DNA of 18,001 nt. Source: Hyphomonas sp. (lineage in GTDB: Bacteria > Pseudomonadota > Alphaproteobacteria > Caulobacterales > Hyphomonadaceae). This document shows, piece after piece, positions 5,581 through 13,318 of the stretch. The position numbers were made by a program, and so were the translations under genes. Below the pieces are notes generated by a model, which saw only the letters and a program-made list of their open reading frames with translations, ran no database searches and was not told the origin of the DNA. Location: positions 1-18,001 of the forward strand of contig JANSXJ010000027.1 of NCBI GenBank assembly GCA_024743015.1. The letters are read 5' to 3'. Position 1 is the stretch's first letter, and every line of letters begins with the position of its first letter.

Positions 5581-6072
5581 TCAATTATTCGCATCGACAA
5601 ATTGACCCGCCGCCCGGTCCTTGCGGACATGGCCAGCCGGGAAAACGCGACCATTCATGGCGATGTAGACGCCGGGCGACTGCAGTTGCGCGGCTGCAAT
5701 GGCGAAGCCAACATTGAAGATCGCGTCCGTGGATCGCAAACGTGCCGGTTGCATCGATCCGGTCAGGATAATCGTCTTGTCCTTGATGTCGCGCAGCCGT
5801 TCCGCGGTCTGGGCCATGGTGTCGGTGCCATGCGTGATCAGAATGTGAGCGGCATCCGTCGCTGCAACCGCCTCGTAGATCGCATTGCGGTCATCGTCGG
5901 TCAGCTCAAGGCTATCTTTGCGCATCAAGGAAGTCAGGTCGTATTCGATGCCAACATTCGCTTCCCGCAAAATCGCATCGAGAGGCGACTCGCCGACCTG
6001 GAATTCTGACAAGGCGTCGAAATAGACTTTGTCGATCGTACCGCCCGTGGTGAAGACGTGTAATTTGGTCAT
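5581..6072 (-). CDS. One-domain asparaginase-family protein
   Basis: The 163 residues correspond to the N-terminal domain of type I/II L-asparaginases, about half the usual 330 residues. Active-site residues are present: T12 in TTGGTID, T83 and D84 in THGTDT, and K151 in HVRKDR, matching the Thr-Thr-Asp-Lys set of E. coli asparaginase II. TGSMQPARLRSTDA is the usual loop after the central strand. The C-terminal domain, which completes the active site between subunits in full-length enzymes, is absent, and the ORF ends cleanly rather than by frameshift, so this looks like a stand-alone short form. The function (amidase of asparagine, another amide, or none) is uncertain. Its ATG overlaps the nadD stop by one base (TGATG), so the two are translationally coupled. 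Confidence 0.88.
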   Translation of the reverse strand: MTKLHVFTTGGTIDKVYFDALSEFQVGESPLDAILREANVGIEYDLTSLMRKDSLELTDDDRNAIYEAVAATDAAHILITHGTDTMAQTAERLRDIKDKTIILTGSMQPARLRSTDAIFNVGFAIAAAQLQSPGVYIAMNGRVFPAGHVRKDRAAGQFVDANN

Positions 6073-6677
6073 CAGAGCGCATTCCGGATGGCTGTCGAGG
6101 ACAGCGGATTTAGCGGAGCCGGCAGATAAATCCAGGCCGGAGTTTCATGTCCCGGAAGGATCCGGGCGCCGCGATCCGGCAGGCGGTTTTGTCGGAACGC
6201 CTTGGCGAACGGGCTGACCCGGGCGGCGAGTTCGAACCCGGGGCGGGCGACCACGGCCACAGGAACCAGATGCGCAAGCGCCTTCCAGTCTTTCCAATGG
6301 TGGAACGTCATCAGGCTGTCCCCGCCCATGATCCAGGTCAGCTTGGCATGCGGGCAGTGCTTGCGCAGGAGGCGTACGAGATCGACCGTGTAGCGCAGAT
6401 GCAGGCGCTGTTCGATATCGCTGACTTCGAACGCGCGATTGTTTCCGGTCAGGATCCGAACAGCGCCCAGCCGGGCTTCATAATCGCTTGGGGCTTCCTT
6501 GAGAGGATTGCCGGGCGTCGGGAACCACCAGACCTGGTCCAGGTTCAGTCGCCGCATGGCGACCTCGGCGACGTGTAAATGACCGCGATGAGGCGGATCA
6601 AAACTGCCGCCAAACAGGCCAATTCGCGCGCGCGTGCTGGTCGGCGGCAAGTGCGCGGCAGGGCGGAGGTGGGCCAT
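6072..6677 (-). CDS. nadD: Nicotinate-nucleotide adenylyltransferase NadD
   Basis: NadD joins nicotinic acid mononucleotide and ATP to form deamido-NAD in the cytosol, a core step of NAD synthesis. The 201-residue protein has the nucleotidyltransferase motif GGSFDPPHRGH (23-33) and the second signature LSSTAIR (192-198), with family segments VWWFPTPGNPLK and WIMGGDSLMTFHHWKDW. The N-terminal 18 residues precede the usual start of the fold. It lies 15 nt after proA and overlaps the following asparaginase-like gene by one base. Its position between proA and rsfS is the common alphaproteobacterial arrangement. Confidence 0.97.
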   Translation of the reverse strand: MAHLRPAAHLPPTSTRARIGLFGGSFDPPHRGHLHVAEVAMRRLNLDQVWWFPTPGNPLKEAPSDYEARLGAVRILTGNNRAFEVSDIEQRLHLRYTVDLVRLLRKHCPHAKLTWIMGGDSLMTFHHWKDWKALAHLVPVAVVARPGFELAARVSPFAKAFRQNRLPDRGARILPGHETPAWIYLPAPLNPLSSTAIRNAL

Positions 6678-6692
6678 GGATATTGCCTGTCT

Positions 6693-7979
6693 TTATGGAC
6701 GCGTCTGGCCGGTGCCGCGGACCTGGTATTTGAAAATGGTCAGCTGCTCAGCGCCGACCGGGCCGCGGGCGTGAATGCGACCGGTGGCAATCCCGATCTC
6801 TGCGCCCATGCCGAACTGGCCTCCATCGGCAAACTGGGTCGAAGCATTATGGATGACGATGCCGGAATCGACTTCAGCGAGAAACCGTTCTGCAGTCTCT
6901 TGGTCTTCCGTGATGATGCATTCGGTATGGCTGGTGCCATAGGTCTCGATATGTGCCATCGCACCCTCGACTCCGTCCACGACCCGCACGGAGATGATCG
7001 TGTCGAGATATTCAGTGCGCCAGTCTTCTTCCGATGCGGGTTGCACGTTCGTGACGAGCGCCTGTGCGGTGTCATCACCTTTCAGCGTGCAGCCAGCGTC
7101 GGTCAGCGCCGCGGCGATGGCGGGAAGCAGGTCTGCCGCAATTGCCTCGTCAATCAGAAGTGTTTCGGTCGCACCGCAAATTCCCGTCCGGCGCATCTTG
7201 GCGTTGACGACAATGTCGATGGCTTTTTGCGGGTCGGCGCCGGCGTCGACATAGGTGTGACAGAGGCCTTCCAAATGACCGATGACCGGCACGCGGGCTT
7301 CGGCCTGAACGCGTGCAACAAGGCTTTTGCCTCCGCGCGGAACAATCACGTCAATATTACCATTGAGGCCCGTCAGCATATGTCCGACGGCTGCACGATC
7401 CTTGGTTTGAACCAATTGAACCGCATCTTCTGGCAACCCGACGGAGGCGAGCCCGGCGCGCAAGGCATTGGCGATGGCGATGGAAGATTGCAGGCTTTCG
7501 CTGCCTGCACGAAGGATGGCCGCATTGCCGGACCGAATGCACAGCGCGGCGGCGTCCGCCGTCACATTCGGGCGCGCTTCATAGATAATGCCGATGACAC
7601 CAAGAGGCGTGCGCACGCGGGCAATGTCGAGACCGGAAGGAACCGTCCAGCGCGCGATTTCCGTGCCGACGGGATCTGCTAGCTCGGCGACGGCGCGGAG
7701 CGCTTCGGCAATACTGGCAACACGGTCGCTGTCTAGCGCCAGACGGTCCAGCATGGCTGCGGAGAGGCCCTTTTCCTTGCCACCTGCCAGATCCTCGGCA
7801 TTCGCCGCGAGCACGTCGCTTTCCGCCGCGATCAGGGCATCCGCCATGGCACCAATGGCGCGCGTCCGCGTGTCCGGTCCAGCCTTGGCCAGGGCTGCGG
7901 ATGCGGCGCGGGCTTGCGTGCCCATTCTTTCCAGAACGGCGTGCAGATCTTCAGTCGGTGTGTGCAGTGTATCGGCCAT
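6693..7979 (-). CDS. proA: Gamma-glutamyl phosphate reductase ProA
   Basis: ProA reduces gamma-glutamyl phosphate with NADPH to glutamate-5-semialdehyde, the second step of proline synthesis. The 428-residue length is normal. Family signatures are visible: PLGVIGIIYEARPNVT (about 125-140), PRGGKSLV (214-221), the catalytic cysteine C268 in RRTGICGATET, and the C-terminal ARGPVGAEQLTIFKYQVRG. The usual partner proB (glutamate 5-kinase), often directly upstream, is not in this window; trkH occupies that position, 49 nt upstream. The ATG at 7979 has no strong Shine-Dalgarno sequence. Confidence 0.97.
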   Translation of the reverse strand: MADTLHTPTEDLHAVLERMGTQARAASAALAKAGPDTRTRAIGAMADALIAAESDVLAANAEDLAGGKEKGLSAAMLDRLALDSDRVASIAEALRAVAELADPVGTEIARWTVPSGLDIARVRTPLGVIGIIYEARPNVTADAAALCIRSGNAAILRAGSESLQSSIAIANALRAGLASVGLPEDAVQLVQTKDRAAVGHMLTGLNGNIDVIVPRGGKSLVARVQAEARVPVIGHLEGLCHTYVDAGADPQKAIDIVVNAKMRRTGICGATETLLIDEAIAADLLPAIAAALTDAGCTLKGDDTAQALVTNVQPASEEDWRTEYLDTIISVRVVDGVEGAMAHIETYGTSHTECIITEDQETAERFLAEVDSGIVIHNASTQFADGGQFGMGAEIGIATGRIHARGPVGAEQLTIFKYQVRGTGQTRP

Positions 7980-8028
7980 GGCGTGCTTTTGCCGGATTTG
8001 GGCCAGCGGAGCAATGAGAGAATCTAAA

Positions 8029-9483
8029 TTATCCGCGCCAGAAACGTCGGGTCATCAGAACGAAGACAGCCGTGAATTCGAGACGTCCGAGCAGCATGGC
8101 GACGGCGCAGATCCACTTGCCACGATCGGTAAGTCCTTCGAACGTGCCCGCTGGTCCGATATCCGGGCCAAGGCCAGGGCCGACATTCGACACGCTGGTC
8201 GCGGCCCCGGAAATCGCGGTCAGCGGTGACTCGCCGGTCAGACTGAGCAGGATGGCGGCGGCGATGAAGGTCGCAAGATACAGGAAGACAAAGACCATCA
8301 CGGATTGCAGTGTGTCATTGTCGATCACCTTGCCGCCATAGCGAATACGCACCACGCGGTTCGGGCTGACCATTTGCTGGGCGTGTGCGAGCACGGCGCG
8401 GAACGTGATTTCGAGCCGGAACATCTTGATCCCGCACGCGGCTGAGCCGGCGCACCCGCCGAGAAAGATCGTGATCAGGAAGATCATCACAATCGGCTCG
8501 CCCCAGCCATCATAGGGCGTCGTCGCATAACCGGTACCGGTCAGGACCGAGACGACATTGAATAAAGTCTCGATATAGCCATTGATCGGGCTGATGATGA
8601 CATAATCCTGGTCAGCGATGACGCGCAGGAAGAAAATCAGAGTCGTGATCACTGCGATCAAGGTGATGAACAGCCGTGGCTGCGGGTCTGTGAGCAGTGG
8701 TTTCACGCGGCCATGGATCATGGCGAGGGCCAGCAAGCTGAACGGCAATCCCGCTATGATCATGAAGAAGATGGCGGTCGGGACCGCAGCTGTTTCATAA
8801 AATGCCCCGAAAGAGGCGTCATGCGTGGAGTAGCCGCCCGCCGCGACCGTCGTCATGGCATGCGCGACGGCGTCGAAGGTGTTCATGCCGGTTAGCATGT
8901 AGGCGAGCGCGCAGCTGATCGAGATGAACAGGTAGATCATGCCGATCTGGGCCGAGATCTCCCCAATCCGCGGCATGAACTTGCCGGCCACGTCCGAGCT
9001 TTCGAGTTGAAAGAGCTGCATCCCGCCCACGCGCAGCATTGGCAGGATGGCGATCGCGGTGACGATAATCCCGATTCCGCCAAACCATTGCAGGATGGCG
9101 CGCCAAAGCAGGATGCCGCGGGGTTGGTCATCCAGTCCGGTCATCACAGTTGAGCCGGTGGTGGTGAGTCCGGATATGCTTTCAAACATCGCATTGGTGA
9201 AGCTCATGCCGATCCCCATGAACGGGATCGCGGCCATGGCGGGCAGGACGACCCAGACAAGCACGGTGAGCAGAAAGGCCTCGCGCGGACCGGTGCGTTC
9301 GGGTCGTCCCCCTGACAGAACAACGAGGCCACCTCCAAACAGAAGCAGCATGGTCGCACTCGCGGCAAAGACCGGCCACTCGGCCCGGCCATCCGCCACG
9401 TCGAGCAACCAGCACGGGATCATGGCCGCGCCCAGAAGGGCGGTCATGATGCCAAGGGCCAGGATAACGACGCGAAGCTGCAT
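8029..9483 (-). CDS. trkH: TrkH family potassium uptake protein
   Basis: TrkH is the inner-membrane channel subunit of the Trk potassium uptake system, working with the NAD/nucleotide-binding regulator TrkA (not in this window). The 484-residue length is normal. The four pore-loop repeats can be read in order: TTTGST (107-112), AAGGYST (214-220), TGTGYAT (315-321) and NVGPGLG near residue 433, each giving one glycine of the selectivity filter. Hydrophobic segments occur throughout, starting with residues 5-28 and 40-57. The protein ends RRFWRG, as is common for the family. It is the first gene of the minus-strand run and is divergent from mraZ; the promoter must lie in the AT-rich 9484-9847 region, but I could not place it. 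Confidence 0.96.
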   Translation of the reverse strand: MQLRVVILALGIMTALLGAAMIPCWLLDVADGRAEWPVFAASATMLLLFGGGLVVLSGGRPERTGPREAFLLTVLVWVVLPAMAAIPFMGIGMSFTNAMFESISGLTTTGSTVMTGLDDQPRGILLWRAILQWFGGIGIIVTAIAILPMLRVGGMQLFQLESSDVAGKFMPRIGEISAQIGMIYLFISISCALAYMLTGMNTFDAVAHAMTTVAAGGYSTHDASFGAFYETAAVPTAIFFMIIAGLPFSLLALAMIHGRVKPLLTDPQPRLFITLIAVITTLIFFLRVIADQDYVIISPINGYIETLFNVVSVLTGTGYATTPYDGWGEPIVMIFLITIFLGGCAGSAACGIKMFRLEITFRAVLAHAQQMVSPNRVVRIRYGGKVIDNDTLQSVMVFVFLYLATFIAAAILLSLTGESPLTAISGAATSVSNVGPGLGPDIGPAGTFEGLTDRGKWICAVAMLLGRLEFTAVFVLMTRRFWRG

Positions 9484-9622
9484 GGGTTCGGGGACTTAAG
9501 GGGCAAAAGCTGAGAAGGCGTGTACTTTTCGCAACGCCGCGCACTCAGTCGCATACAATATCGGGACCAGTGTGGAAAAAAATCATGTATTATGTGAAAT
9601 TCCTCGACATTTCTACGCCCCG

Positions 9623-9661
9623 GTTAACCAGTTGTAAACAAAAGCTTTTGTATTGGTTAAC
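9623..9661. promoter_or_regulatory. Inverted TTAACCA arms flanking a 14-bp palindrome
   Basis: GTTAACCA (9623-9630) and its exact inverse TGGTTAAC (9654-9661) surround the perfect palindrome ACAAAAGCTTTTGT (9638-9651), with unequal gaps of 7 and 2 nt. TTAACCA is seven of eight bases of the TTAACCAT half-site used by the cell-cycle regulator CtrA, and TTAA-CCAGTTG-TAAA nearly fits TTAA-N7-TTAA. This is a candidate CtrA or other dimeric regulator site. Confidence 0.4.
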
Positions 9662-9765
9662 GGTGATCCACAATGAAGCGTTCCGATTTATTTTTGGTTT
9701 GTTCTGCATTGGTTTTCATGCTGCGTTTGTGTGGACACGAAAGATTCGCAACCTAGCCCATTTGA

Positions 9766-9790
9766 ATCCAAGCAGTCCCATGTTATCCCA
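9766..9790 (-). promoter_or_regulatory. Candidate MraZ box
   Basis: On the minus strand the sequence reads TGGGA-TAACA-TGGGA (9790 to 9776), continuing after another 5 nt with a degenerate third unit TGGAT (9770 to 9766). Three TGGGR repeats with 5-nt spacers are the operator that MraZ binds in front of its own gene in E. coli-type dcw clusters. It lies about 58 bp before the mraZ start, so autoregulation is expected. The inverted orientation is noted but need not matter. Confidence 0.55.
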
Positions 9791-9847
9791 GTCTTGAACA
9801 GGCTGGATCCACGCATTTCCAGTCGGGGCTAGTGATGGGAGTTGCAC

Positions 9848-10342
9848 GTGTTTGTCTCAACCTATGAGACATCGCTGGATACCAAAGGACGGGTTTCAGT
9901 TCCGGCGCCGTTTCGGCATGCGCTGGAAGGTGGGACGCGGATTTTCCTCTATCCGGCCCTCGACGGCTCTCCCTGTCTTGAAGGGGGCGGCGACGCCCTG
10001 ATGCTGGAGAACCAGAAGACCCTTTTGCGCATGAGTCCAAACTCAACCGCCCGCAAAGTGTTCCTCAATCGCACCGTGTCGAAAGCGGTAGAGCTGAAGC
10101 TCGATGATACCGGACGGATCAAGATTCCGGCCAAACACCTTGGGCTCGCCGGGATCGAGAAAGATCTCGCTTTCGTCGGCGCGATTGATCGCTTCTATGT
10201 CTGGGAGCCGGCCCGCTACGCCGCTTTTGACGCTGAAATGGAAGCTCAGCTTGGCGATGTGCAATCCGATTTTGAGGGATCGTTTAACGCTCAACTCGCC
10301 ACCGGCGGTATTCGCGGTGTGGTCGGGGAGGGCGAGCGATGA
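9848..10342 (+). CDS. mraZ: Transcriptional regulator MraZ
   Basis: MraZ is the DNA-binding regulator that heads and controls the dcw cluster. The 164-residue protein contains two SpoVT/AbrB-like repeats with the signature DxxGRxxxP: DTKGRVSVP near the start (D11-R15) and DDTGRIKIP at 86-94. The GTG at 9848 is chosen because it gives the family-typical MFVSTYETSLDTKGR start and follows GGGAG (9837-9841) by 6 nt; a TTG at 9842 in the same frame is less likely. A TGGGA repeat array lies just upstream. The stop overlaps the rsmH start (ATGA), so translation is coupled. Confidence 0.95.
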   Translation: MFVSTYETSLDTKGRVSVPAPFRHALEGGTRIFLYPALDGSPCLEGGGDALMLENQKTLLRMSPNSTARKVFLNRTVSKAVELKLDDTGRIKIPAKHLGLAGIEKDLAFVGAIDRFYVWEPARYAAFDAEMEAQLGDVQSDFEGSFNAQLATGGIRGVVGEGER

Positions 10343-11331
10343 GCCATGTCCCGGTTCTTCTGGAAGAAGTGCTTGAGGCGCTCCAGCCCACCGATGGTGA
10401 GACCTATGTGGATGGCACCTTTGGCGGCGGCGGATATGCCCTGCGCGTATTGGAGGCAGCAGACTGCCATCTGATTGGCATCGACCGCGACTTGGATGCG
10501 ATCACCCGCGCGGAAGCCCTGGCAGAACAGCAGCCGCGGCTGACGCCACTATTGGGGCGATTTGGCGATCTGGACGAGCTTCTGGAAGCGGAAGGTGTCT
10601 CCGAAGTGCACGGTGTGATGCTGGATATCGGGGTCTCCTCCTTCCAGATCGATGAGAGCGATCGCGGCTTCTCCTTCATGCGGGACGGGCCGCTGGATAT
10701 GCGCATGGGGCAAACCGGACCCGGCGCAGCCGATGTCGTCAATCATATGAGCGCGGCGGACCTGACCACGATCCTTCGCCAACTTGGAGAAGAGCGCCAA
10801 GCCAGAAGAATTGCAGGGGCCATCGTCGCGCGGCGCAAGACGGAACCTTTCGAAACGACCCTCGATCTTGCCAATTGCGTGGAGCATGCTGTTGGCGGTC
10901 GGCGGGGCAAGAAAACGCATCCCGCGACCCTGACTTTCCAGGCAATCCGTATGTACGTGAATGACGAGCTTGGCGAGCTGGCCCGCGGGCTCGCGGCCGC
11001 TGAACGGGTGCTCGCGCCTGGTGGCCGCCTGGTTGTTGTGACGTTTCATTCGCTCGAGGATCGTCTCGTCAAACAATTCATGCGCGAGCGCGCCGGTGCG
11101 ACTGGCGGTGGATCTCGCTACATGCCCGAGGCGGCGAAAGGCCCGGCGCCATCATTCGATCTCAAGCGTCGCAAAGCAACTGAGCCCGGCGAGGAGGAGA
11201 TTTCGCAGAATCCCCGCGCCCGCTCGTCTCGCTTGCGGGTCGCCGTGCGCACCGATGCGCCCGCCTGGACGGATCCCGTCGACACTGGAAAGTCGGTGCC
11301 GCCGCTCAAGACGCTGGAGGTCGCCCTATGA
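10339..11331 (+). CDS. rsmH: 16S rRNA (cytosine1402-N4)-methyltransferase RsmH
   Basis: RsmH (MraW) methylates N4 of C1402 in the 16S rRNA decoding centre using S-adenosylmethionine. The 330-residue protein has the family start MSHVPVLLEEVLEAL, the SAM motif VDGTFGGGGYA (24-34), IGIDRDLDAI, MLDIGVSSFQIDESDRGFSF, and the late motif VVTFHSLEDRLVKQFM, in the right order and spacing. An inserted helical subdomain between them is normal for the family. It overlaps mraZ and ftsL by 4 nt each (ATGA), as expected in a coupled dcw operon. Confidence 0.97.
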   Translation: MSHVPVLLEEVLEALQPTDGETYVDGTFGGGGYALRVLEAADCHLIGIDRDLDAITRAEALAEQQPRLTPLLGRFGDLDELLEAEGVSEVHGVMLDIGVSSFQIDESDRGFSFMRDGPLDMRMGQTGPGAADVVNHMSAADLTTILRQLGEERQARRIAGAIVARRKTEPFETTLDLANCVEHAVGGRRGKKTHPATLTFQAIRMYVNDELGELARGLAAAERVLAPGGRLVVVTFHSLEDRLVKQFMRERAGATGGGSRYMPEAAKGPAPSFDLKRRKATEPGEEEISQNPRARSSRLRVAVRTDAPAWTDPVDTGKSVPPLKTLEVAL

Positions 11332-11663
11332 GTAAACGCGCCTTTCTGTTCGGTCTGGCGGTCGTTGCCGTCCTCATTTTCAGCCTCTACCGGGCCAAAT
11401 ATGGCGCACAGGATACGGTTGCCGAGATCAAGGTGGTGGAGGCGCAAATCGAAGCGGCGGAGGCGGAGCAGGCCGAACTGCTCGCCGAATTTGCGCACCG
11501 CTCCCGTCAGGAATGGATCGAGGAGTTTGCACGCCGCGAGCTCGGAATGGTGCCTGCACGCGCAGAACAATTTGTTCGGACGGTTGATCTTGATGGCCGG
11601 GTCGGGCCGCCCATGGAGCTTCCAAATCCAGACACGCCCGTCGATCGGGAGGTCCAGCAATGA
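11328..11663 (+). CDS. ftsL: Cell division protein FtsL
   Basis: FtsL is a small bitopic divisome protein that, with FtsB and FtsQ, activates FtsWI. The 111-residue protein has a short cytoplasmic start (MSKR), one membrane segment at about 5-20, and a periplasmic heptad-like coiled coil (AEIKVVEAQIEAAEAEQAEL, about 32-51) followed by RRELGMVPARAEQF, the usual end of FtsL-like proteins. Sequence conservation in this family is low, so position between rsmH and ftsI together with topology carries the call. It overlaps both neighbours by ATGA. Confidence 0.9.
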   Translation: MSKRAFLFGLAVVAVLIFSLYRAKYGAQDTVAEIKVVEAQIEAAEAEQAELLAEFAHRSRQEWIEEFARRELGMVPARAEQFVRTVDLDGRVGPPMELPNPDTPVDREVQQ

Positions 11664-13318
11664 CTCGCGATACCGGATCTGAACTGACCATGCGCGGCGG
11701 CGGTATGCGGACGCGGCTGGTGTCGATCAGTTTGCTGGCTCTGTTTGGTGTGATCGCGCTGAAAGGCCTGACGGTTGCGCTGAACGGACCCGATGCGACG
11801 TCGACCGTGGCGACCCGTTTCGAAGAAGCTCCGCGCCGCGCGGACATTGTTGATCGCAATGGAGACCTGCTCGCCACGTCGGTCACCGTGTATTCCGTGT
11901 TCGCTGATCCGCGGGCGATCGGGGATGCCCAGTTGATCGCGAATGAACTGGCGACGGTGCTGCCAGATCTCGATGTGGAGACGATCACGACGCGTCTTTC
12001 AAACAATGAGCGCGCCTTTGCCTGGATTGAGCGCGGGATTACACCGCGTCAGCGTCAGGCGGTGTTTGATCTTGGTCTCGAAGGCATCGGGTTTCGCGAA
12101 GAGACCCGCCGGGCCTATCCGCGCGGGACACTGGCCGGACATGTCCTTGGCTATGCGGGTGCGGACGGTCAGGGGCTTGGCGGTATCGAATATGCCCTTG
12201 ATGACCGATTGACCCGCGACCAGACCCCGCTCGCATTGTCGATTGATGCCAATATTCAGTTCAGTCTCGAAGCCGAACTCGCTGCGGCCATCGGCGAGTA
12301 TGACGCTGAGGCGGGTGCCGGGATCGTCATGGCGGCAAACTCGGGCGAAGTGCTTGGCATGGCCAGCTGGCCGCCCCTCGATCCACACAAGGCAACCGAT
12401 CTCAACCCTGAAGATCCGGCTCTGCTCGACCGGGCGAGTAGCGCCGTTTACGAGCTTGGCTCAATCTTCAAACCGCTGACTGTGGCGGGGGCGCTGGATG
12501 CCGGTGCGATCCGGCCCAGCGACAAGTTCGACGTTCGTGACCCGATCACCATTCGTGGCCGTCAGATCAATGACGACCACCCGATTGTCGGCCGCCCGAC
12601 GGCATTTGAGATTATCGCCGACAGCTCGAATATCGGGACCGTGAAGATCGCCTGGCAATTGGGCGCGCGGCGTCAGCAGGAATTCTTCTCATCACTTGGA
12701 TTGTTCTCGCGTTCGAGCATTGAGCTGACCGGTAGCGCACGCCCAATTCTGCCGGAATCCTTCGATGACCTTCACAGCGCGACGGCGAGCTATGGGCATG
12801 GCATAGCGGTCTCGCCGATCGCTTTTACCAGCGCCTTCGCATCGCTCGCCAATGCGGGAGAAACCGTTTCGCCAACCCTGCTTCTGGAGCCTCAGCGCAA
12901 GCGAAATCCAAAACGGGTCATGGCGGCACCGACGGCCAATCTGGTTATTCGCATGTTGCGCCAAGCCGTCCTGGACGGAACCGGCGAGAGCGCTGAAGTC
13001 GGCGGCTACCGTGTTGCCGGTAAGACCGGAACCGCTGAGAAGCCAATCCCCGGCGGCTATTCCGAGGACGAGAACATTTGCAGTTTCGCCGCGATATTCC
13101 CTGCCGATAGCCCTGAATATGTCGTATTGATCGTGCTGGACTCGCCTAAGGCCGGAAAGGACCGTGGGCGAACCGCAGCCTGGAACGCTGCGCCAACGGC
13201 AGGGCGTGTCATCGAGCGGATTGCCCCCATTCTTGGGGTCGAACCAAGATTTGATGAACCCGCCCGGTCAACGCCCCGCGTCCGCTCCGTCTCAGACAGG
13301 AGAGGTACGACGCTATGA
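11660..13318 (+). CDS. ftsI: Septal peptidoglycan transpeptidase FtsI (PBP3)
   Basis: FtsI is the class B penicillin-binding protein that crosslinks septal peptidoglycan together with FtsW. The 552-residue protein has one N-terminal membrane anchor (about 20-42), the dimerisation/linker domain beginning RRADIVDRNGDLLATS, and the transpeptidase domain with all three catalytic motifs: SIFK (S268-K271, in the context YELGSIFKP), SSN (322-324) and KTGT (455-458). YGHGIAVSP is a further class B signature. The tail after about 535 is basic and variable. It overlaps ftsL and murE by ATGA, so the block is translated as a coupled unit. Confidence 0.97.
   Translation: MTRDTGSELTMRGGGMRTRLVSISLLALFGVIALKGLTVALNGPDATSTVATRFEEAPRRADIVDRNGDLLATSVTVYSVFADPRAIGDAQLIANELATVLPDLDVETITTRLSNNERAFAWIERGITPRQRQAVFDLGLEGIGFREETRRAYPRGTLAGHVLGYAGADGQGLGGIEYALDDRLTRDQTPLALSIDANIQFSLEAELAAAIGEYDAEAGAGIVMAANSGEVLGMASWPPLDPHKATDLNPEDPALLDRASSAVYELGSIFKPLTVAGALDAGAIRPSDKFDVRDPITIRGRQINDDHPIVGRPTAFEIIADSSNIGTVKIAWQLGARRQQEFFSSLGLFSRSSIELTGSARPILPESFDDLHSATASYGHGIAVSPIAFTSAFASLANAGETVSPTLLLEPQRKRNPKRVMAAPTANLVIRMLRQAVLDGTGESAEVGGYRVAGKTGTAEKPIPGGYSEDENICSFAAIFPADSPEYVVLIVLDSPKAGKDRGRTAAWNAAPTAGRVIERIAPILGVEPRFDEPARSTPRVRSVSDRRGTTL

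Larger units (their letters stand above)
9484..9847. promoter_or_regulatory. AT-rich divergent control region between trkH and mraZ
   Basis: This 364-bp stretch holds no gene I believe in and is visibly richer in A/T than its surroundings. Elements seen are: TTTTCCACA on the minus strand (9571-9579), TGATCCACA on the plus strand (9664-9672) and GTGTCCACA on the minus strand (9730-9738), all like DnaA boxes; inverted GTTAACCA/TGGTTAAC arms around a perfect 14-bp palindrome (9623-9661); two GANTC sites (9743-9747, 9764-9768); and a MraZ-box-like repeat (9766-9790). It must carry the promoters of trkH and of the dcw cluster, but no convincing -35/-10 pair stands out. Confidence 0.6.

Noticed and set aside
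6579..7682. 367-codon ORF antisense to proA and the nadD start
   Set aside because: proA and nadD are certain on the minus strand with full motifs; the antisense frame is open only because of GC-rich codon bias.
9570..9797. 75-codon plus-strand ORF in the trkH-mraZ gap
   Set aside because: It runs through the AT-rich motif cluster, has no Shine-Dalgarno sequence, its composition is unlike the neighbouring genes, and its product resembles no family I know. It is better read as noncoding control DNA.
9484..9847. Possible replication origin, given AT-richness and DnaA-like boxes
   Set aside because: There are no close-consensus DnaA box arrays, no dnaA/dnaN/hemE/parAB-type neighbours, and the nonamers are scattered. 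A transcriptional control region explains the site better.
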